A stretch of 64,000 nt of DNA from Apostichopus japonicus (taxonomy: Eukaryota; Echinodermata; Holothuroidea; Aspidochirotida; Stichopodidae): NCBI RefSeq assembly GCF_037975245.1, contig NC_092571.1:1592501-1656500 (forward strand). The letters are read 5' to 3'. Of this stretch, positions 11,547-24,080 are shown piece by piece. Below the pieces are notes generated by a model. It did not search any database. It worked only from the letters and a program-made list of their open reading frames with translations, and was not told the DNA's origin. Made by a program: the position numbers and the translations under genes. How positions within the stretch are numbered: the first letter of the stretch is position 1; each line of letters opens with the position of its first letter.

Positions 11547-14500
11547 GGAGATTTGTCACATTCTTCCTAGGAAGAGTTGGACCACTACTACAGTTGAACA
11601 CTTCCCCCCTCCCCACCCCACCCCCTGTGATTTTGAACTTCACACATAAGCATAGCTAGATTTTTAGCTTCACCTAGTATAGACCTTATTTATCTCGTCT
11701 ATAGTCTAAATATGCCTCATAATGCAACCTTTAATGTCTAAACTTTTAATTTTTTTCTGAGGGAAGATCCCCACACCCCTCCCCACTTCAACGATCCCAG
11801 GGCCGGATACATCCTTTATAACATCCTCCATAAAACCTCTGGCCCTTTCATAAAGATTTATGTCCAAATCAGGGAGTGGATGGGGGGGGGTGTACTGTAC
11901 ATATCATGTCTGAAATAGGCCGGATGCAGCTTGTTAGTCAATTACTTATGTCCTCTATGAGATACAAACTATTGATCTGAGAAGTTGGTAAAGCTGCAGG
12001 CTTCTGTGAACAACCAGAATGCGAAACGCATTGAGGTTTCGATGGCTTTCATTGCACTAGACTTCTGCTTGTTAACCAGAAATAGCTGTTATAATATAAA
12101 TGGCCCGAACCACTATTTTGATGTATAATTACACTATATGGCATGATGAAACCAGGTCCGACTACTGTGCATTTGCATAGGGTTACGATTATCATCGAAA
12201 CCAAAAACTCACCATGGTTTCTATCTACACTGTAAAATCTGTCACAGAACAAAATAGTCCTTATTTTAGTTTGTCTGTTTGGTCAAAGGAAGGAAACTAC
12301 AAATCTTAGATATATATTCCACATTCGATATTACGCTCACAAGAAATAACAAGAAATTTACGGCAGTAACTTAACTTTGCAATTGGTGTTGCCCTTCTGG
12401 AGTCCCCCCCCCAACCCCCCTCTTATCTTAGGGGTGCAAACCCCTACAACATTGGTCGATTACATTCATCCAGAGTGTTTCTTGAACCATCATCCAAGCA
12501 AACTCCTTGACTGATCGAACGGATCATAATGATGAATGCATCGATGATAGAATTGAAGAATTGTTCTTTTGGTCAAATTAATGGTGAACGGTCTCCTTCC
12601 TGAATTGACAGTGAGACCTTGAAGAGTTGAGATGAATTCTTCCTCTTTCGGTGACAGGTGTCCATTATTTTACTCTAGGATATTCTTTGTTGTGATGTCC
12701 ACTTTAGAAAGACCCCAAACATACCCCCAGGGGGGTCTGTGTTTTTCGCCTCATAATAATGTACATCAATCAGCCTCACTTGAGTTTCATTAAACAGTTT
12801 TAACAGTTCCCTCTTTTCTCTCTCTAGAGTCTTGCAATAGTTTTCCTACCTTTGGTTTATCTCTGTCTTAGAGAGAGAGAGAGACAGACATTAAGCCTCA
12901 AGCACTGGACAGGGCAAAGTTAATCTGTGTAACCTTCAGTTGTTTTTTTTTAAGTCTTTTATTGTTTTAACGTCTCCTTGTGCTTTACCTGAGAGAGACA
13001 ATAATGGATGAAGTCAGCGATGTGTTTGTGGCAACTTCGTTATTTATCGGCCTTGATGTGTTTTTCCCCCCCCTGTTGGAGGAGCATCATGGGAAAATTT
13101 TAAAGAGTAATGGAAACCCACGACACGGTACCAAATTATAAAGAAAAGATATATATATCAGAAATATCCATCTTAGCTTTATATAGGAACACATACATCC
13201 CTTTCTTCTGCCCCACCCCTATTTTCCCCTTCATGTCATTTCTCTCTCCCCCCGCCCTTCCCACCATCTATCAATCCAATTTGAATCTCCTTAAATGCTC
13301 GATTTGGATACTTAGCATATTTTGTGACAAACCCATCTGCATGCATACTCAGGATAAAACTTGAGTGTTCCTACATAATAGATACATATATATATGTATA
13401 GCTGGAAGTATAACCTACATTTGCCTTAGTTTGAGTTACATAGTGCATATGATATATGGCATGGTTCAGATTTAATTTTTGATTGAATTTGGCAGAGGGC
13501 TTGCAAACCTCTGCGACTTCCCGCAACCACCACCAAGATCTGTGATCTTGTACATCTATGCTGTCGAGAACAGGCCTGCTCATTCACTCAAGAGATGTTT
13601 GCCGAATGTTTCTCCTGTTTGCGAACACCTCTTAATTGTTGTTTTGTTGCACACCATGACGTTGGCAAGTTCACAGGTATTATTAAATCCCCATAGATAG
13701 CTAGATTCGATTACAAAACGGGCACTTGCATCGCGTCCTGACAGGCTGGTGTCACGAAGGATACAGTTTTATCGAATGAACGAACTTGCCTCTCCCCTCG
13801 GCTCTTCTATTCTTAGAAGAATTGAATGGAACTTTTAGGCTCTGTGCTGCGCAATTGTCTGACTCGATCACTGCCCGTTGTCTTTGAAACCACAACACAG
13901 GTTGCAAAAGAGGATTATCTATCAAAAATGATAATTAGGTGAGATGGAGTCTTGTAAGTACAGGAAACTTGTAATAACATTAGACATGAATGCGGTACAC
14001 TGAAAACCAAATCTGGCCACCTGGGACTAAAGCAACTCATGTTGCGTGTAGTCATTGGCATACTTAAGCATAAGATCTCTTCACATGTGATTCCATCTAA
14101 CTAGCTAGTTATGCCGACAAGCAATGCCGTGAAGTATTATTTATCTCCTTACATACAAAACGTTTTCTGATTCTAGAAGCTGAATTTAATGGTGCATTCC
14201 CAACCACCGAGCTAACCCTGCTGTGCATCAACCATACTTTTCTTTTCCCTAATTTATATTTTTAAGCAGCTGTGATATCTAACTTCCAGTCATATATTGT
14301 CCTAATTTCTCTTGTTAATAGTAAAACAAAGGAATTATTTATGATCATTCATATTTAAAAAAAATAAAGCTTTTTTAATAAACTTTTTAAAAATTTTAAA
14401 CATTATTTTACGGTGTTATCAAAAAATAGAGGGAGGAAAAAACTTCGAGTACACGCATTAAAAAGTTTCTCAAGCACGCCGTTGAGAATAACTTCCGACG

Positions 14501-14680
14501 GAAATTTTGTGAAATGTTTTTCAAACGGAGGTCAACGAACGTACACAGCTTGATACACTTATATATCGGTTAGTGTGGAGACCACAAGATGACATATTGT
14601 GCGGTAGTCTGGATTGGTTGGAGTCTTACTGACCGACTACCCAGGATATTAATGATTCCTGACTTGACCAGTCACTAAGA

Positions 14681-14705
14681 TTGACCAATCACTTGATTGG
14701 GTCAA
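14681..14705. repeat. Hairpin made of inverted CCAAT-type motifs
   Basis: TTGACCAATCA is followed after two bases by TGATTGGGTCAA, an inverted repeat with one extra base in the right arm. It sits among further ATTGG words: CTGGATTGGTTG occurs near 14611 and again near 14717. The cluster could be a worn repeat or bind CCAAT-type factors; neither is shown. Confidence 0.55.
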
Positions 14706-15832
14706 GATAATTTCCTGGATTGGTTGACAAGATGGTGACTGATTGTGTAATATATTATAGTTAGGTTCTGTTTACATGCTTCTTAAATGCTGCGATATGT
14801 GTACCATTGTTTTTTTTTTCAGAGTTGTAAAACCAGCTGAGATCTTAACTTAGAACTGCCCCCCCCCCCCAAATTGAAGACTTGAGGTGGTAGGTGGGGA
14901 CAGAAAGAAGGAAGGGGAGATGTGTGGGAGAGAAATGGAGCTGCATAAGGGAGGGGGAGATGGGAGAAGGACAGAGGGTCCCTCAAATGTTGTTCGTAGA
15001 AAAGCTAGAAGATCTAGTTAATTTTTTCATGGATATCTTGAGGGAATGATCATGATCAGGAGGAGTAGGAAATGTCAATTAATAAAAGGATGAGGGTGTA
15101 AATTTTCTGAGAATGATGGTAGATGGAAGGAGACAAGTTGGTCATGTACATGGGTAGGGTGCATACAGTGTCATGTGAGGTAAAGGTCAGCAGTGTGACC
15201 TACATTGTGTCAATAACTAAGAGACTACAAGTATTCCTCATGTAAATTTCATCAGGACACCAAAAACTTTCAGTCTATAAATAAATGTGACAGCAACTGT
15301 AAAATAATTCTTCCATATTGCAAACAGATTGTGCACGGAGATTGCATTAACATCTCGGGTGCGGTGAAATTGTCCGAAACTGATCAACAACATGAGGTGT
15401 TAAATTTGACCGTTGCTGCTCATTTTGTGTAAGTGATGGCCACTTTTGCACTGACATTAAAAAGTAGAACTGTAGTTGTCTCTGATGTAGAAAAAAAAAA
15501 TGGAAACCTGCTCAAACCAAACCGTCTTTATCAGTAAATTCCAGCGATGAATTCTGTTTTAATCTAGACCTTAATATATTCTCCAGGCTTTTAGTGAATT
15601 TTAATAATACCGTGCGGTAAGCAGAGCCTAGTGATTTTATTTTCTATCAGTTCAGCTGTTGCAGTAACCTGTTGCAGAGCTGTAAAAACTTAAAACTTTA
15701 AGTTCCGTGCATGTTTCTCAACTTTTTATATACATACACACACACACACACGCATACACATAGTCTATATTACATCATTAAACTGACAATTTATGCAGTC
15801 ATCACTACTCAATTAAGTATGATGTTTAATTG

Positions 15833-16075
15833 TTAGCTTTGTTGATACTGGTGCCTGCAGCAGCCATCCATTCTGTGGTCTATGTATTCACTGCTACAGA
15901 GACAGTGTGAGACCTTCAGCTGGGCTGTAATATCCAATGTTTCCCCCATGTTTGCAACATCAAAGGATCTTTGCGACTTCAAAGGATCTGGCGAGGTGCT
16001 AGCTTGTTCTCTGTTCTTTATTTTATTCAATTGAGCTGTTTCATCTGACACACCAGATGCTGGATTCGGAGGCAA
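15833..16075 (-). other. Coding-like segment of unknown identity
   Basis: An 80-codon minus-strand frame has a balanced composition rich in S, D, P, Q and N (for example REQASTSPDPLKSQRSFDVA) and ends in a Cys/His-rich stretch. This is unlike most frames here, which are dominated by low-complexity sequence. I recognise no domain. There is no convincing splice donor after the coding-like part (the best is a weak AAG|GTCTCA), and a 15-base G run (minus strand) lies immediately upstream. It may be an exon fragment, a pseudoexon or chance. Confidence 0.15.
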
Positions 16076-16205
16076 CCCCCCCCCCCCCCCGTGCAGTGAC
16101 TAATTGCTCATCGTATCGGAAAAGGGCACTGCATATTCATGAGGGTTAGTTACTATATAATGCGTACTTGTTATTTTAAGTTGTTGTTCATAAAAAAATA
16201 GCCTG

Positions 16206-16226
16206 ACACATGGTCGAACCATGTGT
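16206..16226. repeat. Perfect 9-bp inverted repeat with 3-base loop
   Basis: ACACATGGT and ACCATGTGT flank CGA. The stem is perfect. It could be a protein-binding palindrome or a small hairpin; no wider context supports a role. Confidence 0.7.
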
Positions 16227-16342
16227 GTTGCATGCATAAAGAAAATATTATTGGGAATAGAGCGTGTGTCGAAAGGAGAGAAAAAGAAATGAAAGGTACA
16301 TTGACCACATAGGGTTTCCCTATGCGTTAGTCATACACACAG

Positions 16343-16470
16343 CAGGATGTTTGTATTGCGTGGATGATGGCTCACCTGCTTTGTCTCTCATTAACGGTGA
16401 GGATACTAGTGTCAATCTACAAGTCAGTGCCGTACAGACAACAAGGAAGCAAGAAATGCTGACATGTGCG
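16343..16470 (+). other. Possible exon of unknown identity
   Basis: An open frame running 16264-16668 contains an internal stretch with ordinary protein composition (for example LINGEDTSVNLQVSAVQTT). A strong donor-like site, GCG|GTAAGTG, follows at 16471, and CACACAG lies upstream at about 16336-16342. After the donor-like site the translation becomes hydrophobic and low in complexity, as expected for intron. No domain is recognised, and the acceptor lacks a good pyrimidine tract. This is a weak candidate only. Confidence 0.15.
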
Positions 16471-17350
16471 GTAAGTGGGGTAATACGTGCGGACTATATA
16501 AGAGTAGTTGTGCATGTTTCTTTGTTTCTTGTCGTGGGTCTTTCCCGTCACTTTAATAACCCCACGAATAGGTTCTTTCTGTTCACCGACAGTGTGTGCT
16601 TAGAGATTTCGCTATTTCTTTTTACTGTACTGTGTGTTCTATTTTCTTATGTACAGTTTCTGTATTAACTTGCAACAAACTTGAAACAAATTTTTCTTTT
16701 TTTTATTATTATATTTTCATCATGTGCATGCTACAAACGTCCATATGGTTATAGCTGTACAATTCTATATTAAAGCTTTCATATTTATTTCCATCAGTAA
16801 CGAGAGCGCTTCAAAAGTGATATGAGCAAAGCCACGTTGCCTGCTATCTAACTGGTATAGGCCATGAAAAGTACAAGCCTAGCTACCTGTTGGTCATGTT
16901 TCTCCTAAGTAAGTTATTCCTGGATTGTCAGAACTATACATCTTTCAGAACATCTGAACAGCGATTGCCATGTTTTTTTTACTTTCTCGAATTTGCGTAC
17001 AGACAAACAGTTCTAAGGTGATTGATTCAATGAATATTCATAGACAATATCGACCTTCTTCATGAGACTTGAAATTTAACCACAAGTTTATAAACCTGCC
17101 TTCCCAAATAAAATAATCTCTGGGGGAGATGGCTTCATCTCGGTTTCCGCGGTAACATTATATAGAAATTACATATATACATAATTTTTCACCTCTTGTT
17201 GAAGAAATGTTCAAGTAAAAATACAAGAATTGACTGTTGAGGAAGTTCTGGATATTCAGGTTATTAAAGTAGTGTTTTATTTTTTTCATTACTTTGAAAA
17301 CATATATCATTATGAGTTCAAACCTGGTTAGAATTTGCACCCGAAAACAT

Positions 17351-17544
17351 AAATCCGGGCGATTTTCCAGACCTGTGTCACATGATCTATGAAGTAACCA
17401 AAGCTATCTTCCTTATCTTAGCTACTGAAGCAGCTGCAACAGGAATAAATTTCCACAAATGAGCTTGAGGACTAGTAAGATAAGAAACACAGCTTTGTTT
17501 ACTTTGTAGATCATACAGGGATACCTGGAAAATCGCCCGGATTT
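17351..17544. mobile_element. 194-bp foldback MITE
   Basis: The left end begins AAATCCGGGCGATTTTCCAG and the right end at 17525-17544 is its exact complement. Beyond these 20 bp, similarity in inverse orientation continues with mismatches for about 85 bases on each arm: left CATGATCTATGAAGTAACCAAAGCT against right-arm complement of GTATGATCTACAAAGTAAACAAAGCT type, then a shared CTTATCTTA. That leaves only about 25-30 bases as loop. No coding capacity is present. This is a non-autonomous foldback or MITE-type element. The target duplication is unclear because both flanks contain CATAAA-like sequence. A transcript could fold into a long imperfect hairpin. Confidence 0.8.
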
Positions 17545-18710
17545 TTCCGGCATAAACCGAGCGAAAGCCCAAAAAGGTTTAACTTGTAAGGATAGTTTGG
17601 GTCATAAAATTCACCATCCCGTTGAGATTTTGTTAGACTAAAATATTTACCTAGAAACGTTATGCTATTTGTGTAGTTTACATTAGTCCTCTTGTGTCTT
17701 GTTAACATTCTTCCATCATTACATATGTTTTTTTGCTTGCTTGTGGCACTTTGGTAAAAAAAAAAGTTTTTTAAAAATCAAAACAAATCGCTTTGATTTT
17801 TCAGTATTCTTGGCCACCTGTGGTATGGCCTCTGTTTATGCATGTGCATCAAGTTTTGGAAAAAAAAATTTTTCCTCCACGCATTGAGTCGATCTGCTGT
17901 AGCATAGACATGGTGACTTATAACTAATTTCTTTAATTAATGCAAATTGAATTTCTAACATTTATGGAGAAAATCCCTCCATCCCCACCCCCACGCCCTC
18001 AACCTACCCAAGTTTTACAATATAAATGGAAAATAAAATGTTGGGATGTTTGTGACCATTTTCAGTCTCTTAGCATATTTTAGACTTCAAATAGATCTCC
18101 ATTGCAACTAAACCTTGTACAGTTGTACAATTTGTTTGCAGCCTTTCCACATCTGGCCTCCAGATTCTATATTTGTGTAGCGAGAGAGAGAGAGAATAAT
18201 TGTATTTCCTGATCTATGTTTGTACATGTTGAGGTCTTGTTTTGAAAATGTACATGGCAAGCTGTAACTGTAGTGTGTGTAAATATATATATACATATAT
18301 AAACATATATATATGCATATGTTTAGCTTGTTTCAACTGTTTTCAGTATGTTAATGTAAAGGGAAGAGGCTAATACAAACAGTAGTTGATGGAGGTTGGC
18401 TGGGGGATGGGGGATGGGACCACAGATAATGATCTTTGCAAAGTATTTTCTTTCCTTTGTTATTGTCAATGTAACAGTAAATCACAGTAAATGCTGCATG
18501 GTTTATGCACATGAACCGAGCCACATATCGTGGCTTTTAGAGTATTGCCCATCCTGTTTTGGATCATTTCTGTAAATTTCGCCTTGCTGACACCTCCCAG
18601 TACATAAACCTGTATCCATGGCAATATGCAGTCTATCTGTGGGCTACTTTATACTCTAAATCAAGGAAACAATTAATCCTTGGACTTTATGGACATCCCT
18701 TCTAGATAAA

Positions 18711-18713
<3 letters not shown>

Positions 18714-18744
<31 letters not shown>
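18714..18744. repeat. (TA)n microsatellite
   Basis: A run of alternating A and T of about 31 bases with no interruption. Confidence 0.95.
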
Positions 18745-18749
<5 letters not shown>

Positions 18750-19049
18750 TTTTTATATCCCAGCCTCTGTACCACCTTCCCACTAATGTAATGGTCATTC
18801 TTTAAACTCCCATCCAGCTGGCTTACTGGCTCTGTTCTGATCATGTTCATAAAAGAAAGTTTATAATAATCGGAGGATGGTCCAAATCTCCCAAGAATGA
18901 CCATTCCATATATAAATGGCACACATAATAGCAATATATTGCAATTATGAAAAATTTGGATTAATATACTCACATTTGCCAGTTTATGTATCCTGGTCAA
19001 AATATATTAATATATATACATGTATAGATGCACACATATATATATGCAC

Positions 19050-19073
19050 ATATATATATATATATATATATAT
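19050..19073. repeat. (TA)n microsatellite
   Basis: About 24 bases of alternating A and T, preceded by shorter TA tracts from 19036 and followed by TATGTCTATGTATATATG. The cluster as a whole spans about 19005-19090. Confidence 0.9.
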
Positions 19074-20096
19074 GTCTATGTATATATGTGCTCATATTTT
19101 TGTCATATAAACAATCACAAGACTCATGAAATATGAAGTGTGTTTGTTCTACACTGTTTTATGCACGTAACTTAATATCTAGAAATTATAAACATCACTC
19201 TAGAATCGGTGAAGGTCTACAGACATTGAGAGTAATAGATGCTTTGTTAATTCGAGGGCAAATTAAGTCATGAATCAAGTTGATTTGTCAGTGTAGAGCT
19301 TGTATGTACATCAAGCCATATATATGTATATATATAGCTGGAGTATATACATACGCCTTAAAAATTAAAAGTGGCTTGTATTTCCCTTTTGCTCTCGTAC
19401 TATGATGATCTGAATCACGCATCCCTCCTCTGCGACAACCGAAGTGGTCCCCCCAGGTGATCGATACTAATCATGTATCCTATGCGTGCATGGATGGATG
19501 GAAGGAGGAATTATCAAAATGTTAAGAGACAATTGGAGCAGCTTCATATATATATACATATATATGTATGTAGATATAAATATATGCAAATGGCGGCCTT
19601 GTGTGTAAATAGCCTAGAGCTACGTACCTCACAAAAACACCAAATAAACTGGCTAATATTAGTCTGACGTATATTAATATATATGTATACATACGGTGAC
19701 ATACGGTGTGCCTAATGGGTGTGTAATATAAAAAGATGCGTGTTTTATGTGTGCGTGTACTGGCTTAGGTGTTTCATAGCATCAGTTTGTACATGTGTGT
19801 ACATGTATTTTGGCATGCATGCGTGCATGTGTACATGGGAGGCATTAAGGGCAGTTGTTTGAATTTTGATTCTGTTTAGTAGCAGGTGGTGTATTGAACC
19901 AAACCCTACTGCACAATATATATGTAGAATATTAATTCACAAAATAAATATTGGAATTGAAGGTGGTCAGATCATAACTGCACTCATAGATTATCCACCA
20001 AGCTCTTGATTGGATCCTCATAGTAAAAACTTTGTGTCTCACCAAAGTTTGCATTCTTTTCTCCCTTTCCCATCCTTACCCCATCCCTTCCCTTTC

Positions 20097-20152
20097 CCCC
20101 TCCCTTCTCTTTCCCCCTCCCTTCTCTTTCCCCCTCCCTTCTCTTTCCCCTG
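20097..20152. repeat. 18-bp pyrimidine minisatellite
   Basis: About three tandem copies of an 18-bp unit of the form CCCTCCCTTCTCTTTCCC lie head to tail. They are nearly perfect and preceded by similar C/T-rich sequence from about 20060. Pure pyrimidine on one strand could favour triplex formation. Confidence 0.9.
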
Positions 20153-23100
20153 TCCGTCAGACAGACAGCATTTACAGTAGTTCACCAATTACTAGTTAAC
20201 TCTGTAGCGTAAAGACACCTCTAGGCCAGGGAGTAATTTCTCCAGTGTAGCATTGCAAAAATGCTATGTAAAATCACTAAAATGGTCAAATTATAGGTTA
20301 TAGACATTTTGTCAGTCTGTTTGAACTATATGCCTCCATCTTGAACAAGACTTAGTTCTCTGTTGTATCTTTCCTTAGGGTAATATCGTTATGTTCCTTT
20401 AACTATAAAACACACACAGAGTTGAGTGAAGTTATCATGACCACCCTCATATGTTATTCAAGAGACCGTCCAAAAGGACACAGTTACACCTCCATGTATG
20501 GGGGGATTAATATTACTTCCAGCCTCTGGTAACTTTCTCCACATTGGCCGACTTACCACCCTGGATTTTTAAATTGATTTTGTCATATTTTACGTCCCGC
20601 TGTGGTATGTATTTACTCTAAATCATTTTTGTATGGGGGAATTTACCAGACAATTAGACTCTAGTATTAGACTCTCTCAGATGATAGCAACCTAAGAGAT
20701 AGACTATCTTTGAACCATCTTGATAAATTTGTTGACTGTCAGATAAAAAGTTATCTCAGATTAATTGTGAGAAAATGTCATATATGAATGTAACTTTCTT
20801 TCTATGGTTTGCCAGTATTATAAGCAATTTTTGAAATTTTTGTAAGGACTATTTTACCAACCTACTCACTTTGTTAGAATGTGACCTACCTGTTCCCTGA
20901 CCCCCTTTTCTCCATGCCCCCTTTCCATCCCCTCCTCATGATTGTCCTGTTTCAGAGATGAATGTTAACCAAATTTATGTCGAGTAATTCTTCTAGTCGT
21001 GACAAATTCGCAAAAATACAGTACATGCTATGGTATGGGGTATTTCTCATATGTAGACTGACTTAGGTCATAAAATACCAATATTTAACACCCTTGACGA
21101 ACTGAAATACTTTCATAAGTGGGAGTATAAATGACATATTTTCTTTCATTTTAATTAGGATGGTATAGTAATTTCTTAGTTCTTTTCCAAATGGATTTTA
21201 TTTAAAATGCTCATCTGCCAAAAAAAAAAAAAATCCCTGTCTCCAAATCATGTAAGAGAATATAGTTCTGAAATTTCTGAATTTTCCTTTGATCTATACT
21301 CTCCGATAATTGCCTGAGTTATACAGAGTTGTGCAGTAATCACCTTATCGGTAATTAAACATTAATTAGTCTTAAATTACTATTGTCTATTACTAATTAA
21401 GCTGTGTTTGTTGGATTAATATGATAAACCGTATAGATATGATAGAGAAGAATATTTCTCAAGCACCTCAGGCTGAAATTTCAGTTAACGTTAATAATGC
21501 AGTGTTGTTGTGGGTGTTGTTTGTTTAAGCTGATTGTACATAATGAAAATCACAAAAAGTATGTAGTAATTCATTAAATATGAAAAGAAGGGGTTTTTAT
21601 TTTTGTGGGAAAAAAATAACTAAAATAACATATATATCTGGGTTACAAAATAGTTTTAAAGAAGATAATTGAATCAAATTAATTAATTAGTAATTACTCA
21701 TTCATTAAACTAATCGCTTGGTGGAAAATTCTAACAAGTCTGTTTATATAGTTTGATCATTAAGCTATCTTCTCTAACTTTGAGAAATATCATGTAAGAT
21801 GAATTTTGGTAAAATTGTCAACCAAACACAAAACATTTTGCTGCAAAACCAGTTAAGGATTGGTTTATTGGTTCATATTATTAAATATATAATATTCAAA
21901 TTCGACAAGTCTTTGTAGGTCAATTTTGTGGGGGATAAATTGTGGGGGGGGGGGGGGCTACATGAGGAAGCCAATATTTAAATAGGATTGTGCAATTGAA
22001 CGTTTTAATTAAGCTTACCGTAATTTCAAAAGTCTGATCTTATAATTCCCAGTACTGATTTTTGAATTCACAAACACCTCATTTTCTATATGCAGTTATG
22101 TCTTTGTAAAAGGAATTAATTTGTATAAATTCAATGTTTCCCCATCCTGTTTCCATTGTTGAATTTTCCTCATATATGTTTTCTATTTATTTAATATTTT
22201 ACCTCTTAACAATATTTATACAGCTGATGTTTACATTTCATGTTTCAGTTAACAGAGTGCTCTAGCACATATTTCGAGAGGAAATTTTTCCGCTATTGCT
22301 AAATAGATTTTGCCTCAAACACCATTGGAAAAATGATTTTAGTCTGCTGAGTGTAACAGATGGCATTTTGCCAATATTTGCACTGGATTTTTTACCTTTT
22401 GCCCACACATATCAACATATCCAACAGCTTCCTGTAACAGCAAAAATATAAAAGGAGAAAGTACGAAAATGGCTATTTCCGTGACATGTTGTTCCAAAGA
22501 TGGTAACCTGAGCTTCACTTCTTGTCAGGTCAATCCGAGGTGTGGTTTGTAAAACTTAAAAAAAGTCCAGAGAGAGTGTCTGTTGACGTTAGTGCAGTAT
22601 TACTAATTATCTTGCACTTCATCCTCAAACCTCACATGGCGTTCCCTTGCTCAGCAGCGGGTCAGGTATTTAGTTCCACTATAGATGCAGGGAAGGTTAG
22701 CAAATGTAGCCGCTCGGTTCTAGTAATTCTAGGCGAATTTTAATCCATGAGGGAATAAAGGCGAAGTCTGTTCTCGGTGGTTAAGGGTGTTAAAACGATC
22801 AGTGCAGTAAAAAACGTAAGTAATGTCCACACTAGTATGGGATGTAATTACTACTGTTATTAAGTTCTAATATAAAAATGATTACAATCGTTTACAAACT
22901 GAAACAATATTTTTATCAAATTTTAATTGTTTTGCAGACGATACTAATATGACTACCCAACTGTGAATTATTTATACTTGATTAGGTTATCTAAAAATAA
23001 AGCACCATTTTCAGGATTCTTCAATTTCCAGTGACTTACATTTTGGCATGTTTTTTTGTTCTCTGAGGTGTACATTTTATAGTTAGTACAGGCTATACCG

Positions 23101-24068
23101 ATTCATTTGAAATAACATTTCTTGGCGCCTGTGTCTTAAATGTTTTTTTGGGGGTTATGACCAGATTCCATCTTAGGAAACCAGGATAATTAGAGGAAAT
23201 TTTCATTCATGGATTGAGCAGCAGTGTTACCATTGTACCCAATAATGACTTTTATATGATTATTATTATCATTAAGGCAGTAAAGGTTTAATTATCAGCT
23301 CGTTACCCTCTTTGTGTTGAGTGATAAAACAATACTTAATTATGTCTGTGAGGATTATTTAATTAGCATTTAAAGGGATATTCGGGTGGGTGGCTGAAGT
23401 GGATTGCTCAATAAAAATATTGGCAATTTTCTCAATCTGTAAGCCAAAAACCAAAATCTTCATGGCATTTTGGATGAGGAAGGTACAAATTTGCAAACTT
23501 AGTGGTGAATCATTTTTGCATCTGGCAACAGTCGAGTCAACGATGTCATCAATTCCATTGAAAAAGGTTTTATGATAATTAAATTAATCTATATTCACAG
23601 AGGAAAATAATAATACTACCAAAAAAAGTTGTATTTTGATTTTTGATGAAGTTCTCGAATCAGAGAACCTTAACGGAGAAAGCAACATAAATGGAGATTA
23701 TTGCAAAATTTAGGAAAAGTAAAGATTTTGCCAAATATTTGCCAGTTTAACCTCACAGACTATACTGACTGTTGTCTACTTGCAGTAACAATCAAGGGTT
23801 ATAGGCTGTCACAATTAGTTCCATCCAATGAACAATACCTTGAGTACGAGACAATTGAAAAGAGTAAGCAGGATGAAGTATATAAAGTGTCGTTACATTG
23901 ATGTACATGGATGGGATAAAATCGCCACACCACACATACGTCTAGGCATTTTGGATGGTAGAATAAGAAGGGCATTGACCGGAGTGGTCCTTACTTAGAG
24001 GGCGCACAATGTTAAAAGGTTACCAGTTTGATCTAGGCACGGTAGAAAGAGAGTGCTAAGGTTGTGGG
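20153..24068. other. AT-rich non-coding DNA
   Basis: No gene is supported. A C-rich patch lies at 20895-20935, an A13 run near 21220 and a 14-G run at 21944-21957. Between 21340 and 21715 there are several TAATTA and ATTAATT words. The region 22480-22780 has somewhat higher complexity but no recognisable product. Confidence 0.55.
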
Positions 24069-24080
24069 GAGACAGGTAAG
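24069..24080 (+). repeat. Recurrent 12-mer GAGACAGGTAAG, copy 1
   Basis: Exact GAGACAGGTAAG in the context GGGGAGACAGGTAAGCC. It matches a splice donor consensus (CAG|GTAAG) and recurs at 25837, 30096, 37839 and 48803. An actual donor role is unproved. Confidence 0.6.

Larger units (their letters stand above)
11547..17350. other. Anonymous non-coding DNA with short hairpins and microsatellites
   Basis: Contents include C runs at 12404-12412, 14859-14870 and 16076-16090, a (GA)n tract near 12867-12882, a purine-rich stretch at 14880-14980, a (CA)n tract near 15735-15751 and two hairpins annotated separately. A small stem with a GAAAC loop (AATGC-GAAAC-GCATT) lies near 12018-12032. Two weak coding-like segments near 15.8-16.5 kb are listed separately. 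Nothing else could be assigned. Confidence 0.55.
17545..20096. other. Non-coding DNA with repeated TA-rich arrays
   Basis: No supported gene. Besides the two larger TA arrays listed separately, mixed TA/CA/TG tracts occur at about 18284-18320, 19318-19338, 19547-19585 and 19672-19695. A GA tract lies at 18181-18195. A stretch of alternating purine-pyrimidine sequence (TGTACATGTGTGTACATG, GCATGCATGCGTGCATG) lies at about 19785-19838. Frames through these arrays give Tyr-Ile repeats and are artefacts. Confidence 0.6.
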
